Assembly (NCBI GenBank): GCA_017311185.1
Contig: JAESUZ010003088.1
Coordinates: forward strand, 372,001 to 436,000
Source of the DNA: Proteles cristata cristata
Lineage: Eukaryota > Chordata > Mammalia > Carnivora > Hyaenidae
Direction of reading: 5' to 3'
Length of the DNA stretch: 64,000 nt
Shown here: positions 1 through 11,290 of the stretch, piece after piece
Position numbering within the stretch: the stretch's first letter is position 1
Layout of the letters: every line of letters begins with the position of its first letter
The notes under the pieces: generated by a model
Seen by the model: the letters and a program-made list of their open reading frames with translations, nothing else
Told to the model about the DNA's origin: nothing
The model's database searches: none
Program-made: the position numbers and the translations under genes

Positions 1-113
1 CTCAGAGGCTGGAACTTGCTTCAGATTCTGTCTCTCTCTCTCTCTCTCTGCCCCTCCCTTGCTCATGCTCTGTCTCTCTCTTTCTCAAAAATAAGTAAAA
101 ATTAAAAAAAAAA
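1..113 (+). mobile_element. tRNA-Lys-derived carnivore SINE, 5' part outside the window
   Basis: The right half of a felid-type SINE is visible: the body end with CTTCAGATTCTGTCTC, the CT-rich stretch, a GCTCATGCTCTGTCTC block and an A-rich tail. The tRNA-like head lies before base 1. Non-autonomous and mobilised by LINE-1. Confidence 0.9.
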
Positions 114-2470
114 ACTTTAAAGGACCCAATACCAGCTTTTGTTAACCTGCTCTCACATGTGGTTCATCTCTTGTCCATGAGAAATACACATCTTTTTCCC
201 CAACAAACTCTAGGATGATAGACTAATTCCAAGGCAGCTATCTCTACCCCATTGCTACATGGTTGTAACACTCTGTGTGTTAGTTACTAGTCCTCTGTGT
301 TTCCTGAAGACAAAGAATGTACTCAGAGCTCTCTGAGTAATCCCATGGAAGTCCATTGTCACAAGACTAGAGGTGAAAAGCATGGCACTTCTTATCTCCT
401 GCTTTAGGGGAGTGGAACTTGGAGCCTAGGAACGGCTCTTTCCTGTATCATTCTGAAAACCCCCTTCACTATGTTCTCAGTGTGAATGAAAAGTCCTTTG
501 GCGCATGACCTAGAATTGTAGAACTGGTACTTGACCGTTTCATTTCTAAAGTCAGAAATTCTGGAGTTCTGTCTCATACTCATTCCAAGTCTATCCTATT
601 AAAATTAACACACTGAGACTATCACTTTAGCAGGCTGTTACCTACAATATATTTTTCATGGAAACAGAGATTACTTATTTAGTAAATACAAAATAGGATT
701 AGCCTATGCATATTTCTTTATGATCTTACCTTATACATTTACATATTTCTCCCCTAACATTATATAAATCTATACATACTTCTTTTATCCACGGATCAAT
801 TGCTATTTTCAGTCTCCTAGACCATCAGTTTGAGTAACCCAATCAATTCAAAGGTAACAAAGACTTTGTTTTTCTCTTTAGCAAGGACTCTTCTGAGCCT
901 CAGTGAAGCCACACAGAACTAGAAGTAGGTTTGTGTCTGTAGCACGTTTTGCACAGAGCATGCTTTGAAAAACGTCACCCCATTTCCATTACCGAAATGC
1001 TAGTGGTGGTGGTTATTTTTTCCTTAGCACCCAGAGGAGCCAGCTGCTATGCTTGCATTGTCCCAGCTGCTGGCTTAGTACTGTGCTGAAATATTCATGG
1101 GTGGGACAGGGGAGAGGTTTGGGGAAAGGAGGAGAGCAATGGGACCCAGCAAACAACAGTACATAGCTCTGTCACTATTAGAAGATTATTTGGTATTTTT
1201 ACTTTGAGTAAAACCACACCTGTCTCTATTAGGGAGAAAACTGAGACATAATTAACAAAATCTTGACTTGATGAACAACGTAATGGAATTTTTCATTGTT
1301 TTCTTGCTGAATTGCTCTCTTTCACCACCACCATCCATTGTGCAGACACCAGGTTTTGAAAGAATGCATATCAAGTTTCATATTCTAAACCCAAGTTAGA
1401 AAGGTGTGTTTTGGACATTTCAAAATAAAGACTTAAAACCAAATCAACCATGGACGAGAAATGTGTTTAGTTACATTTAGTTATGTTAGGTCATCTTGCC
1501 CACCCCACCCTATCTTGCACACACCCCAAATATCACTTACACTCTGTTTCCTCATTCTGTCGTATTTCCTAGCAACCGTTTGCTCCAAAACCATGCGTCA
1601 AAGTCGCTTCCATGTTAAAAAGCCCAACTTTTAAACAATTGTTTTTTTCACTCATTTTATAATACGAATTACGTATGCCACTCATGAACGACTCGTGAAG
1701 TTTTCCTTTGCTTGGTCCATTTAGTCTAGAAATGCAAGTCTGTATTATCTTACCTAGTTAGCTTTCCATCTTCCCGGTTCCCCTCATGAGACGTTAGTCT
1801 CTCATCCTGTGTTCCTTTCCAAAACCAGATTTGCCCCACCTTCAGGGGCTCTCTGAAGGCCTTTCTATCAAGCTGGCTTTGCCTCTTTCCCATGTGTGTG
1901 TGAGCTGGTGAATTGGGCAGTTATGAATCAACCCAGTGTTTTCACCAACAGCCGCTTTGATCTACTTCCAGTCACCCCCCCTTGTGTGCTGGCTCCATGT
2001 AAGGGACCAAGACAAACTGCGACTTGAAGGGACAGGGACCACAGGACCTGATCCCACTCTATACTGCAACAAGAGCCTCCTCCAAGTTAATCTCCTACCA
2101 GTGGCTTTCTTTTCACAATGTCTTAGCATTAAATATACTCCTGCAGATTAGCCGTTTTCCCGTCTGATATGCCCCCATGAACTGTGTTTAGCTCAAATTC
2201 CTCAGAAAGTTTTTATTTTTTTTTAACAAATCAAAAATAATTTTGTTTGATCTTCATCTAAGGTGGTTTAGGAACATAGAGTATGGAAAATACTGAAGGC
2301 CGGTATGTGTGTTTTTAGCATAGGCCTGTGTTGTCGCTGTGCTTTATAATTTGTCAAGTCACTGGCTTTCCATTTTTTTTTTTTTTTAATGTGAAGATGT
2401 GATTGGTGACCAGTTACTTTCTTTACACAAGATTCCAAGGCTTTTTATTATTTGTTTATTTTATTATTTT
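114..2470. other. Unique AT-rich DNA, no recognisable gene or repeat
   Basis: I see no coding signature, tRNA or known repeat here. The only open frame above 70 codons, at 1,936-2,151 on the plus strand, has no family signature. A small CpG-bearing patch with a short inverted repeat lies at 1,590-1,700. A T-run near 2,372-2,388 may be an old retroelement tail. Confidence 0.6.
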
Positions 2471-2514
2471 TTTAAAGTTTATTTTGAGAGAGTGAGAGTG
2501 AGTGGGGGTGGGGC

Positions 2515-2552
<38 letters not shown>

Positions 2553-2669
2553 TCCCAAGCAGGCTCTGCACTGACAGAGCCCCAGTGTGGGGCTCAAACT
2601 CATGAACCATGAGATTATGACCTGAGCTGAAATTGGACACTTAACCAAATGAGCCACCCAGGAACCCCC
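2471..2669 (-). mobile_element. tRNA-Lys-derived carnivore SINE
   Basis: Read on the minus strand it shows the diverged head GGGTTCCTGGGTGGCTCA, a GACAGAGC-type body, a long GA/CT stretch and an A-rich tail. It is well diverged, with few CpGs left. Minus-strand frames here come only from the repeat. Confidence 0.9.
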
Positions 2670-3390
2670 ATGTTCCAAGGTTTGTCAAAGTGGATTTCTT
2701 GTAACAGAAGTTCCTTATGACGCTCATAGGCATTGTATTGAGAGCTGGCTTACGTAAGTTTAGAAAATAATCTTTGAAACAGACTAAATAGGGTTTAAAA
2801 ATGTCTTAAATACCAATATACATTGGATCATGGCTGGTGCATGTGTGGGGGTGCTGGGGGAAATCTGTAGCAGTTTTCAACCTCCTTTAACTTCTTTCTC
2901 CAAAAGGCCTTCTGGGGAATTAGCATGCCATGATGCATACTTCGGGAAACACTATCTTCCTCTTTGCTCATGTACAAAACACACGAGAATACATATGCTT
3001 AAGTAAGCAGAGATTCGCTACACCTTAAGGATATTAGATCAGAGCATTTGTGAAAGTCCTTGGTGTTAACTTGTTTATATCGTGTACTGTTTTTCTAAGA
3101 ATTCAAATTTCAAGATCTTTGTCACTGTTTCCCTCTGTATGTTTGGGTGTGCACTGGGCATATTCCCTTTAAAATGTAAACAGTTAAAACAGGTAAACAG
3201 TTTTATTTCCCAGAGATAGGCTCTGTGTTCCTCCTAAAGGGAATGCAAGGCACTCCCAATGCCTCAGCTCTTCAGAGGAGTGGGCATCAGTATCCCCCAT
3301 GATTTAGCCCTCGTGCCCAGAAATCATGATTCAGTAGGTTGGAGTGGAATCTGAGCATATGTACTATGCAAAACAAAACAGCCATTGGTT
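2670..3390. other. Unique DNA with a small MER5-like scrap
   Basis: Nothing gene-like is visible. A fragment resembling the hAT element MER5A is listed separately at 3,320-3,370. Confidence 0.5.
3320..3370 (+). mobile_element. MER5A-like hAT fragment
   Basis: The core GATTCAGTAGGTTGGAGTGG matches the MER5A interior (GATTCAGTAGGTCTGGGGTGG-like). Only about 50 bases can be matched, so this is tentative. Confidence 0.35.
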
Positions 3391-3391
3391 T

Positions 3392-3598
3392 TTTCTTTTT
3401 TTTAGTGTTTATTCATTTTTGAGACACAGAGCATGAGTGAGGGAGGGACAGAGAGAAAGGGAGACATAGAATCAGAAACAGGCTCCAGGCTCTGAGCTGT
3501 CAGCACAGAGCCTGACACGGGGCTTGAACCCACAAACTCTGAGTTCATGACCTGAGCTGAAGTCAGACGCTTAACTGACTAAGCCACACAGGCACCCC
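3392..3598 (-). mobile_element. tRNA-Lys-derived carnivore SINE
   Basis: Minus-strand copy with head GGGGTGCCTGTGTGGCTTAG, the CTGACAGCTCAGAGCC body, a CT-rich region and a T-run marking the tail on the plus strand. Near full length. Confidence 0.92.
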
Positions 3599-4925
3599 GT
3601 TTTTTTAAAGTGAGCTTCCATCTGTCTAGATATTTGACAAGTTATTACGTTCAATTAATTGAGTACTCAATCCAGTGAAAGGTGCTGTTTATACTTTTTT
3701 TGATATAGCAAACGAATTTATATGAAAATGCCGCTTAAGGACATTTATTTATAAATAGCCATATTCCGTTAGCACTTCTTTGGGGGGGGGGAGGGCAGTG
3801 GTAATTTTCCTTGTCTTAATATTTCTTTTTCCCTCTTAATGTTTCTCTGCCCTTTCCTGAATCAGTCTGCCTCATTTCCCGTGTGTGTATGTGTGTGTGT
3901 GCTTGCGCACACACTCATGTGCGTGCCTGCCTTTGTCTCTGTTTGACTTTGCCTCCTACAGCCGCTTGCATGTGGTGTCTCCATCAGCTCAGCTGGGCTC
4001 CTCTAAGCTTCCTGCAGTTTACACAGGTGTCTGGCTCTTGGGGCCGGCATGGTCTCTTTCCTCCAGTCCTCATAGGCTTCCCTGGCATGCATCGCCTCCT
4101 CCAGCCCATGCATTCTGTCTGTCTTTCCTCTATCCCACAAGGACAGGAATGCCAAAGGCTGGGCCAGACAGATGGTTTGAAGTCCTGGTAATGGGTGTGT
4201 CCATGGGGAGCAACCTCCGTAGGAGAGCCCATGGCACTTTGCACAGGAAGGACAGGCCAAAGGGTTTGCATTGCTTTACAAAGTCTTCTTGTCACTCCAT
4301 TCTATCTTCCCTTCCATCTCTACCCTTGACCCTGCTATGCTTTTCTCATTTCCAGACAACTTCCTCCTTCATTTTGTCACATTTGGGCTTTTTCCCCTGA
4401 CTTCCTCTTCTTCCCCCTCCTTCTTATCTGTGCCTCTCTTGTTTTTAATCCAAGTGTTTTTTCTCTGTGATGAAACCATTCAACTGGAAAAGTATCGCTG
4501 GGACAGACTTGAGAATATGAGATTTACACTGGGGATGACTTCTCTGTTATTCTCCCCCAAAGAGTCTAGAGGTGGCCAGATTTGTAGAGGTCTTTCCCAT
4601 GTCAAATGCATCATTTGTATACAAATAACATAAACCTCAGCACAGCTGTTTTAAAAAACTTACTCTAGACAAAGCACAGGCATGAATTTGTGCTATGGAG
4701 GGCTGGATTTCACACTAGGAAATTGAATATCCAGGGAAGAAGAAAAAATATCTCTAAAAAATTTCTAGACAAGAATGTTACTGGAACTCCAAAATCGATT
4801 GTTATTTGGGGGATGTGTGATGTGAATGAGGTGACCTAACTCATGCAGGAGTTGATTCTGGGGTACTGAGCTGGGTTTCCTCTGCACATACGAACTGTCA
4901 TCCAGACAAGTTGGACACGCTGCCC
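3599..4925. other. Unique DNA, locally pyrimidine-rich, with spurious long open frames
   Basis: Frames of up to 171 codons open at 3,883-4,633 on both strands. They overlap each other, are rich in Ser, Leu, Pro, His and Cys from CT-rich DNA, and match no family I know. I treat them as chance frames. A GT/CA hairpin sits at 3,895-3,914. Confidence 0.5.
3881..3914. repeat. (GT)n tract with GT/CA hairpin
   Basis: Alternating purine-pyrimidine DNA. Eight-base arms GTGTGTGC and GCACACAC flank a TTGC loop at 3,895-3,914, so this stretch could form Z-DNA or a small cruciform. Confidence 0.85.
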
Positions 4926-4929
4926 TCTC

Positions 4930-5245
4930 TTATCTCTGCATGTCCAAGTGTAGCCTATTCCTCAAAGCTCAGTTCAAATAGCTCTTCTTTTTCCAAACCT
5001 TTCTTGACCCCCACCCCTTCACTTCACTCTCCTGTACCTTACATTTGCTTTGTTTGCCATGATCATCACTGTCACCTCTATTTTATCAGAATAAATGTAG
5101 GCAACCTATTTGTTCAGATAGACCATATATGAGGCCTTTCGGGGGCAGACTCCATGACAGATGCTTCTCTATATTCCTCCAAAGTACTGAACACAGTATG
5201 TTATACAGAATGGGCACCTTACAATCTCTTGTTGAATAAACTTGG
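4930..5245 (+). mobile_element. L2 LINE 3' fragment
   Basis: Shows the L2 order: CCTCAAAGCTCAGTTCAAAT and a TTTCTTGACC block, then the GCAGACTCCATGACAG region, then ACACAGTATG and GTTGAATAA at the 3' end. Old, mammal-wide and inactive. Confidence 0.7.
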
Positions 5246-6364
5246 GTAAATTGAATGGACAAGGCACAGCGGCTTTGGAATCCCTGTGAAGTTCTTGGGT
5301 TAGAAACGATTGAGGATTCCAGATCTGAGCAAGAATACCTATAAAGAGAGTAGGTAAAAATGTCAGCACATCAATGCTAACAGCTTCACAGAAGGCTGAA
5401 ATTGTTTAGAGAGAAAAAGTCTCTCACTGGAAATGCTAAATACCTAAGAAAGAAGCAAGGAAAATGGCTCTATAACCACAGCGCATCCAATGGAGTCTTC
5501 CAGGGTTCCCCCACCAACCTCAGTTCTCTCCTTTCCCTCTGTAGATTATTCCTCGCTCCCCAGGATTTAGGCATATATGCCTTTAGTGCCTATTACCCCG
5601 AGTTAAAGGACTGCCCTTTAGATCTTTTTCCAGGTAAAGTCTTCACCCTTAGCGGCATTTCGTTGTCAACATTGCAGTTTGTTGAACTCCTACTCTCAGT
5701 TAAAGGATATCCTCAAGGTTGCAAAATGTTGCTACCTGCCAACTCTAAAATTTAATGTTCCACTTTCCTCACTTGACTTTTATTTGCTTAGGATTTCAGA
5801 TGAAGCCTTCCTTTGTGTGTGCTCATGTCTGGAGGGCAACTCAAGGAGGACTTCCTAATTCCGTCAGGACACTGGCAAATGTTCTGTTAGGACAACAGGC
5901 CCTCAAAGACTTCTCAGCCTCATGGAATTCTTTTGGGTGCACTGCGCCGCCTCCGCGTATCAGAAAGGCATATTCTTAGCAATTACAGGTAATATTTTTA
6001 TTTAAACACTTCACCTCTTTTACTGACTGCAACGGTATTGAAGGTGGCTCCCAGCTATTTGCTTATGCTCCAAAGGTTTTCATCTGCGTCATTTGCAATT
6101 CCAATGAATCGTTTCAGGACTAAAACTTCCAATGTCAAGTAACATAACCAACGCATGAACGTCTAGAAAGAACCTTTAACGTCAAATGTTTCTTAAGTTT
6201 TCCCGTGAATACTTCTCTGAGAGCAGTGGACCCAGGCAGTGAGTTTCTGAAGAGCCACGTATGAGGACAAGGCACAGGAAGTTGAAAAGTTTAGAGTAGG
6301 TCACACACTTGGTTTTACCATCTGAAGCCTCGCCAGTTGGACAGAGGTCAGTTTGGCTGGTCAA
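5246..6364. other. Unique DNA containing an exon-like segment
   Basis: No repeat is recognised. Open frames at 5,402-5,755 and 5,755-5,979 (plus strand) have no family signature. A stretch with splice-site-like ends and a local CpG cluster is listed at 5,792-5,988. Confidence 0.5.
5792..5988 (+). other. Exon-like segment (candidate, probably non-coding)
   Basis: It is preceded by a pyrimidine-rich acceptor (TTTTATTTGCTTAG) and followed by a near-consensus donor, ACAG|GTAATA. The interior carries CGCCGCCTCCGCG near 5,945, a dense CpG cluster for this AT-rich region. The one frame that stays open ends at a TAG about ten bases before the donor, which suggests a non-coding exon, a last-codon arrangement, or chance. 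Expression cannot be judged from sequence. Confidence 0.25.
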
Positions 6365-6525
6365 CAGCTGAGCACAGTGATTCAGAATTCAGAACACTGA
6401 ATTCAGATATCTGGAGGTGGGACCCATAAATCTGTGTTTTAACAAGTCCCTTTCTCCCCCCACTCCCCGCTCCGGCCCAGGGGATTCTGATGTAGACACC
6501 CGGATTGGACAATCACCGGTGTAGA
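6365..6525 (-). mobile_element. MER5A-like hAT element
   Basis: Read on the reverse strand, the blocks GCATCAGAATC-like, CCTG, TTGTTAAAACACAGAT-like and the GGTGGGACCC region follow the MER5A order. An old non-autonomous DNA transposon of about 160 bp. Confidence 0.6.
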
Positions 6526-6566
6526 AGACAAGAATGCTTACTACCACAGACCATTTTCATGGACTT

Positions 6567-6798
6567 TATTTATTTATTTATTTTTTATAAAATTTCTTAA
6601 TGTTTATTTTTGAGAGAGAAAGAGACAGAGCATGAGTAGGGGAGGGGCAGAAAGAGAGGGAGACACAGAATCTGAAGCAAGCTCCAGGCTCTGAGCTGTC
6701 AGCACAGAGCTGGACGTGGAACTTGAACTCACAAACCACGAGATCATGACCTGAGCTGAAGTCGGACACTTAACTGACTGAGCTACCCAGGGGCCCCC
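6567..6798 (-). mobile_element. tRNA-Lys-derived carnivore SINE with target duplication
   Basis: A complete minus-strand SINE. The flanks CATTTTCATGGACT (from 6,553) and CATTTTCATGAACT (from about 6,799) form a target-site duplication with one mismatch, so the edges are well supported. Confidence 0.93.
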
Positions 6799-6999
6799 CA
6801 TTTTCATGAACTGTCCCATAGTTCCAGGTCACCAGCTATATGGTCTTTCCCTGAGATTTCCCACTTTGCTGGAGTTGCCAAACTTAAGAGTTTACATTCT
6901 AAGCAGATTGTAGTGCAAAATGCCTGTGTACACTCAGGACAGATTGAAAGCAAAGTACCATTCGGAACATGGTTTTATCTTGAGGACCTCCTGAAGTGG

Positions 7000-7050
7000 T
7001 ACTGTGGATCCCCAGGTTTTCTTAGAGCCCGTTTTGAGAACTGTTGTTTT
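7000..7050 (+). mobile_element. MER5A-like terminal fragment
   Basis: TTTTGAGAACTGTTG resembles the MER5A terminus (TTTGAGAACCACTG), preceded by a GGTCCCCAGG-like block. Short and tentative. Confidence 0.35.
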
Positions 7051-7539
7051 GTACAAAGGGCTATTTATAGCCAGTTATATTCACCACTTGTTTAGGCAAA
7101 ATCACTAAGACAATTGTTCCCAATGCAATTTCTAATTTCATATGTATTCGTCTTCTATTTCCAATTATTATCTATCCTTATGTGTATATATGTTGTCCAT
7201 AGTGTCTGATTTTAGGGCTAAGCACTATGCATTTATAGGTAGATGAGTACAGAAATAGTAACTTAATAATTATGGTTAGATTGATATTTCTTAAGTATCT
7301 TTGTAAGAATGAGGGGAAACAACACTGGGTCATTTTGTGGTATGCTATAGGCTGAATTAACCCAGTGGGTCTATCAATAGAAAATTTTGAAACAAAAGTT
7401 TAAATTTTGTTTGGAAAATAGAATTTTAAACATAAAAAATTTTATACTATAGTTATTCAGATTTTTAAAAATATTTAATCATTGAACAAGCTGGATTTTA
7501 CCTGATGATACTTTTTTCAACACTTCTGCTCTTAGTACC
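7051..7539. other. Unique AT-rich DNA
   Basis: I see no gene, promoter or repeat in this stretch. Confidence 0.5.
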
Positions 7540-7745
7540 AAGATACTTTGGTTTGATTCCCAAGCTACTGCCACTTGGCTGTGTGTACTTGAATAGGTTT
7601 TTGTGCTCTATGTTTCGTCTCCTTATCCATAAAGCATGGAAAATAACAATACTTCTTTCCTAGGATTGTTGTGATCCTGGAAAAAAAATAATGCTTTAAA
7701 AGGAGCTCAGTATAGCCTATGCTCAATCGATATTTGTTGGACAAA
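7540..7745 (+). mobile_element. MIR SINE
   Basis: The MIR order is clear: TGCCACTTGGCTGTGTG, a CTCCTTATCCATAAAGCATG block (the CTCATCTGTAAAATGG core), ATTGTTGTGATCCTGG, and a degraded 3' end with CTCAATCGATATTTGTTGG. Ancient and inactive. Confidence 0.75.
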
Positions 7746-9219
7746 CAGTTGTTGAAAGAACTTCCATTAAATGTTATTTATTTTATTAATTATTCTTTTT
7801 AAGTGTGATTAACACTGTATTACAAAATCACTTTTGGAAGACTAGATCTGTGTCTTTTTTCTATTTAACCATCTACCGTTAAATTTGCTTCACCTACTTT
7901 TTATATGCTTTTCTAAGTGTTTCACATCTGGGCCTTGGAATGTGTCTATGATGTGTTTTTCAGGTAAAAACATCAATTATCAGAGCAATGTGTGCACCCT
8001 ATGCTCCCTGCACTTATATTCTATCCTGAGCCCCCAAATTAAGTAAACATATTGTGATATTATTACAGCTTCCTCTGAGTTATTGCTTTCTTATATTAAT
8101 AATAATCTTTTGGGGATTGTGACCCAGGGTTTTCACAAAGCACCCATTTTGGAGATGTTTTAGGTACTAACTTTGCCCTAAAATTTTTCCAGTCTGTGTC
8201 TTCACTTTAAAAATGAAAATTAGCTAACAGACTGTCATGAGACCTTTCCTTCTTCTACAACTGTTCTCACTCTCTCCACACCTGACATTAGGCACATGTG
8301 CCTAGAATGACCCTTGGTTTCTTCTATGACTCATTGTTAATCATTATAAGGAATAGCTCCATCAGTTCATAAATTTGAAGTAAACTCAATTTCCCACACA
8401 GTCTGTCAAATGATCCTCAGCAAGCTGTTCAGGTTGATTCATAAGCTCCTAAACTCCTATTATTTGGAAGAGATTTGGGGTATATTGACAAACAAATTTG
8501 CACATCTAGGTTTGTTCAAACAACCTCTGCACTCCAGAATATATAAGTTGACCTTCTGAGGGTATCTCATTCACAGACTAAATACTTAAAATCCAAGTCC
8601 ATCTAGTAAATGGAGTTTATCTACATCGCATGTTATAATGAGGGTACAAAATAGGAAGATTCTTGCTCAGTATAAAGTCAGTATAGCCTCCTAGGGATCT
8701 ATTGTAAACCCAGATCACTTGGGTAGGGATTGCTATAGAACATACACAAATTCACCAAACAAGGACAAATTAAATCAAAAAATTAAATAATTTTAAGAGT
8801 ACATAGCCTCCTTTCCCTGTGAGGAAGAAACCATTTACTGTATATTTACTTTTTTTAGAACTTTAAGACTATATTATAACATTTTTTTATTGTGATTTTA
8901 TTGTAACCTCACATCTTGAAATTTGTCCAGTCTTACCTCAGGGTACTCAGAAAGAGTTTTACATGTAAGTTGTTTCTGTCCACATGAATGGGACTGTCAC
9001 ATTATGTTTTTGTGGGTTTTTGGGGTAACATCTTAAGTTTATTTATTTGATCCCTGAAATAAAACAGAAATCATATTAACCACATTAAGATGTGGTTCAA
9101 ATCAGCTAAAAGTTTAATCCTTTTTCCCCTTAAAACTTTTTTAAACCAATGTTGTACATGCCCATGGAAATAAAAATACAGAAGTTCAAGTGATTAAAAA
9201 ACAACAACAACAGTGTTCT
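7746..9219. other. Unique AT-rich DNA, possibly very old repeat
   Basis: No gene-like signal. The segment 8,880-9,180 has the texture of an eroded LINE 3' end but cannot be assigned. Confidence 0.45.
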
Positions 9220-9220
9220 A

Positions 9221-9388
9221 GGGATGTCTGAGTGGCTCAGTCAGTTAAGTGTCCAACTCTTGATTTCAGCTCAGGTCATGATCTCGTGGTTTGTGAGTTC
9301 AAGCCCCAAGTGGGGCTCCATGCTGGCAGCCCAGAGCCTGCTTAGGATTCTCTCTCTCCCTTTCTCTCTGCCCTTCTTCCCCTGGCTC

Positions 9389-9447
<59 letters not shown>

Positions 9448-9490
9448 ATAAACAAACTTACAAAAGAAAAACGAAAGACAAAAAACAAAA
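9221..9490 (+). mobile_element. tRNA-Lys-derived carnivore SINE with expanded CT tract
   Basis: Plus-strand copy with head GGGATGTCTGAGTGGCTCAG, a TCATGATCTCGTGG block and the GAGCCTGCTTAGGATTC body. Its CT-rich stretch has expanded to a (CT)n microsatellite at 9,392-9,444. TGTTCTA flanks both ends (9,214-9,220 and 9,494-9,500). Confidence 0.93.
9392..9444. repeat. (CT)n microsatellite inside a SINE
   Basis: About 26 uninterrupted CT units, grown from the CT-rich region of the host SINE. Probably length-variable between individuals. Confidence 0.97.
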
Positions 9491-10351
9491 AAATGTTCTA
9501 TGACTCGCTCTCAGGCTTGATTCCAGAGACATTCACTTTTATTCTGTAGAATCTATTCTAAATTTCCCTTGTGCACTTTCGCAGTCATTTCCCTCCTCTG
9601 CCCCCATCCCTGGCAACCACCCATCTGCTATCATTCTTCTTTGTTCTGTCCCAAAATTTCATATAAAAGGAATTATATAGTATGTAGTCTTTTGCGTCTG
9701 GCTTCTTTTGCTTTGTGTAAGGAGGATTTCAAGATTCTTCCATGCTGCCGTGTGTATCAGTAGTTACTGATTTCTTTTGCTGAGTAGTATCTCAACATGT
9801 AGAAGTGTAACAGTTTCTTTATCCATTCAGTGGTTAATGGACATTTGCATTGTTTCTAGATGGACATTTGCACTGTTTCTAGTGTTTGGTTTTTATGAAT
9901 AAGCCTCCCATGAATATTCTTGCACAAATCTTTTTGCAGGCATGTTCTAATTTCTCTTGAGTACATATCTACTGTTAGATTTCTGGGGCCTATGATAAAT
10001 GAATGTTGAGCTTTAAAAGAAACTGCCAACGTTTTTCCAAAGTGGCTATACATCTGATGCTTCAGCCAGAAATATGTGAGAACATCCATTGTCTGACATC
10101 TTTGCTAACAGTTGGCCTGGTAGACACTGATTTTCTACATTCTAGTGTGTGTGGTAGTACCTGATGGTATAATTTGCATTTTCTTAGTGACCAATGATGT
10201 GCCATTTGTCACCCATATGTCCTCTTTAATGAAGTGCTATTCAAATTTTTTATCAGGCTTACTTTTATTAGGTTGTTTTCTTTTTACTGAATCATGGGAA
10301 CTATTCATATATTCTGGATATACATCTGACATACATTTTAACATATGTTTT

Positions 10352-10581
10352 GCCACTATCTTTTCTTTTTAAAATTCTTTTATGTTTTATTTTATTCTTG
10401 AGAGATAGAGACAGTGTGAGTAGGAGAGGGGCAGAGAGAGAAAGGGAGACATAGAATTTGAAATAGGCTCCAGGCTCTGAGCCATCAATCAGAGCCCAAT
10501 GCAGGGCTCGAACTCAGGAACTGTGAGATCATGACCTAGGCTGAAGTCAGATGCTTAACTAACTGAGCCACCCGTGTGCCC
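10352..10581 (-). mobile_element. tRNA-Lys-derived carnivore SINE
   Basis: Minus-strand SINE inside the old LINE-1. ATATGTTTT at 10,343-10,351 and 10,589-10,597 is the core of a diverged target duplication. Confidence 0.92.
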
Positions 10582-10659
10582 ATTGACAATATGTTTTCTT
10601 AGTCCACGGTTTATCTTTTCATTTCCTTAAGATTGTCTTTCAAAGAACAAAAATCTTTC

Positions 10660-10880
10660 TCTTTTTTTAATGTTTATTTATTTATTTATTTTGAGAAGGA
10701 GCAAATGTGAGCTGAGGGGGTGGGGGGTCAGAAAGAGAGGGAGAGGGCAAATCCCAAGCAGGCTCCATGCTACCAGCACAGAGGCTGACTAGGGGGCTCC
10801 ATCTCACTAACTACGAGATCATGACTCAGCCACAATCAAGAGTCAACTGCGTAACAACTGAGTCACCCAAGTGTCCCAAC
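10660..10880 (-). mobile_element. tRNA-Lys-derived carnivore SINE
   Basis: Minus-strand copy with a (TTTA)n tail on the left. AAATCTTTC is duplicated at 10,651-10,659 and 10,886-10,894. The older-type body (ATCCCAAGCAGGCTCC) differs from the GCTCCAGGCTCTGAGC type of its neighbours. Confidence 0.92.
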
Positions 10881-11290
10881 AAGAGAAATCTTTCATGTTG
10901 ATTATTATTTACTGGTTTTTTTCTTTGATGGAGGGTGTTTTTTTCTGTTGTATCAAGAAAATCTTTGTCTGCTGTAAGATCACAAAGATTTTTTTTCCTT
11001 TCTGGTATTTAAGTATTTAAGTTACTTTTTGTGTATGGTGGGAGGTAAACATCAAAGTTGTTTTTACATATAATTGTTTCAGCCCTTATGAAATGGTTCT
11101 CCCTTGCCCATTGAAAAGTTTAAAATCTTTGTTGAAAATCAATTGACTGGGTTCATGAGCATCTATGTATCTGGTCTCTCTTCTGTTTCATTTATCTGTA
11201 GGTTTATTCTCATGCCAATACCACAAGGTCTTGAATACTGTAGCTTGTATCTCTAGAAGTTATATTTTAGCTTTTTCTATATTTCCCATT

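Larger units (their letters stand above)
9540..11290 (-). mobile_element. Old mammalian LINE-1 (ORF2 C-terminal part), interrupted by two SINEs
   Basis: Blocks typical of a reversed mammalian L1 ORF2 3' half appear in order: CTGGCAACCACCCATCTGCT, TGGCTTCTTTTGCTTTGTGT, a TTATCCATTCAGTGGTTAATGG block, TTTCCAAAGTGGCTATAC, then after the SINEs the TTGAAAATCAATTGACTGGG block and ATGCCAATACCACAAGGTCT. The coding frame is destroyed. SINEs at 10,352-10,581 and 10,660-10,880 inserted later. Confidence 0.75.

Noticed and set aside
2399..2678. Small open frames over SINEs here and at 6,578-6,819, 9,224-9,451, 14,425-14,739, 23,688-23,954, 40,991-41,324, 41,396-41,815 and 56,456-56,776
   Set aside because: All are translations of SINE consensus; the same peptide styles recur at each copy.
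3883..4633. Open frames up to 171 codons, overlapping on both strands
   Set aside because: Composition follows CT-rich DNA, no domain or splice architecture stands out, and frames on opposite strands are equally open.
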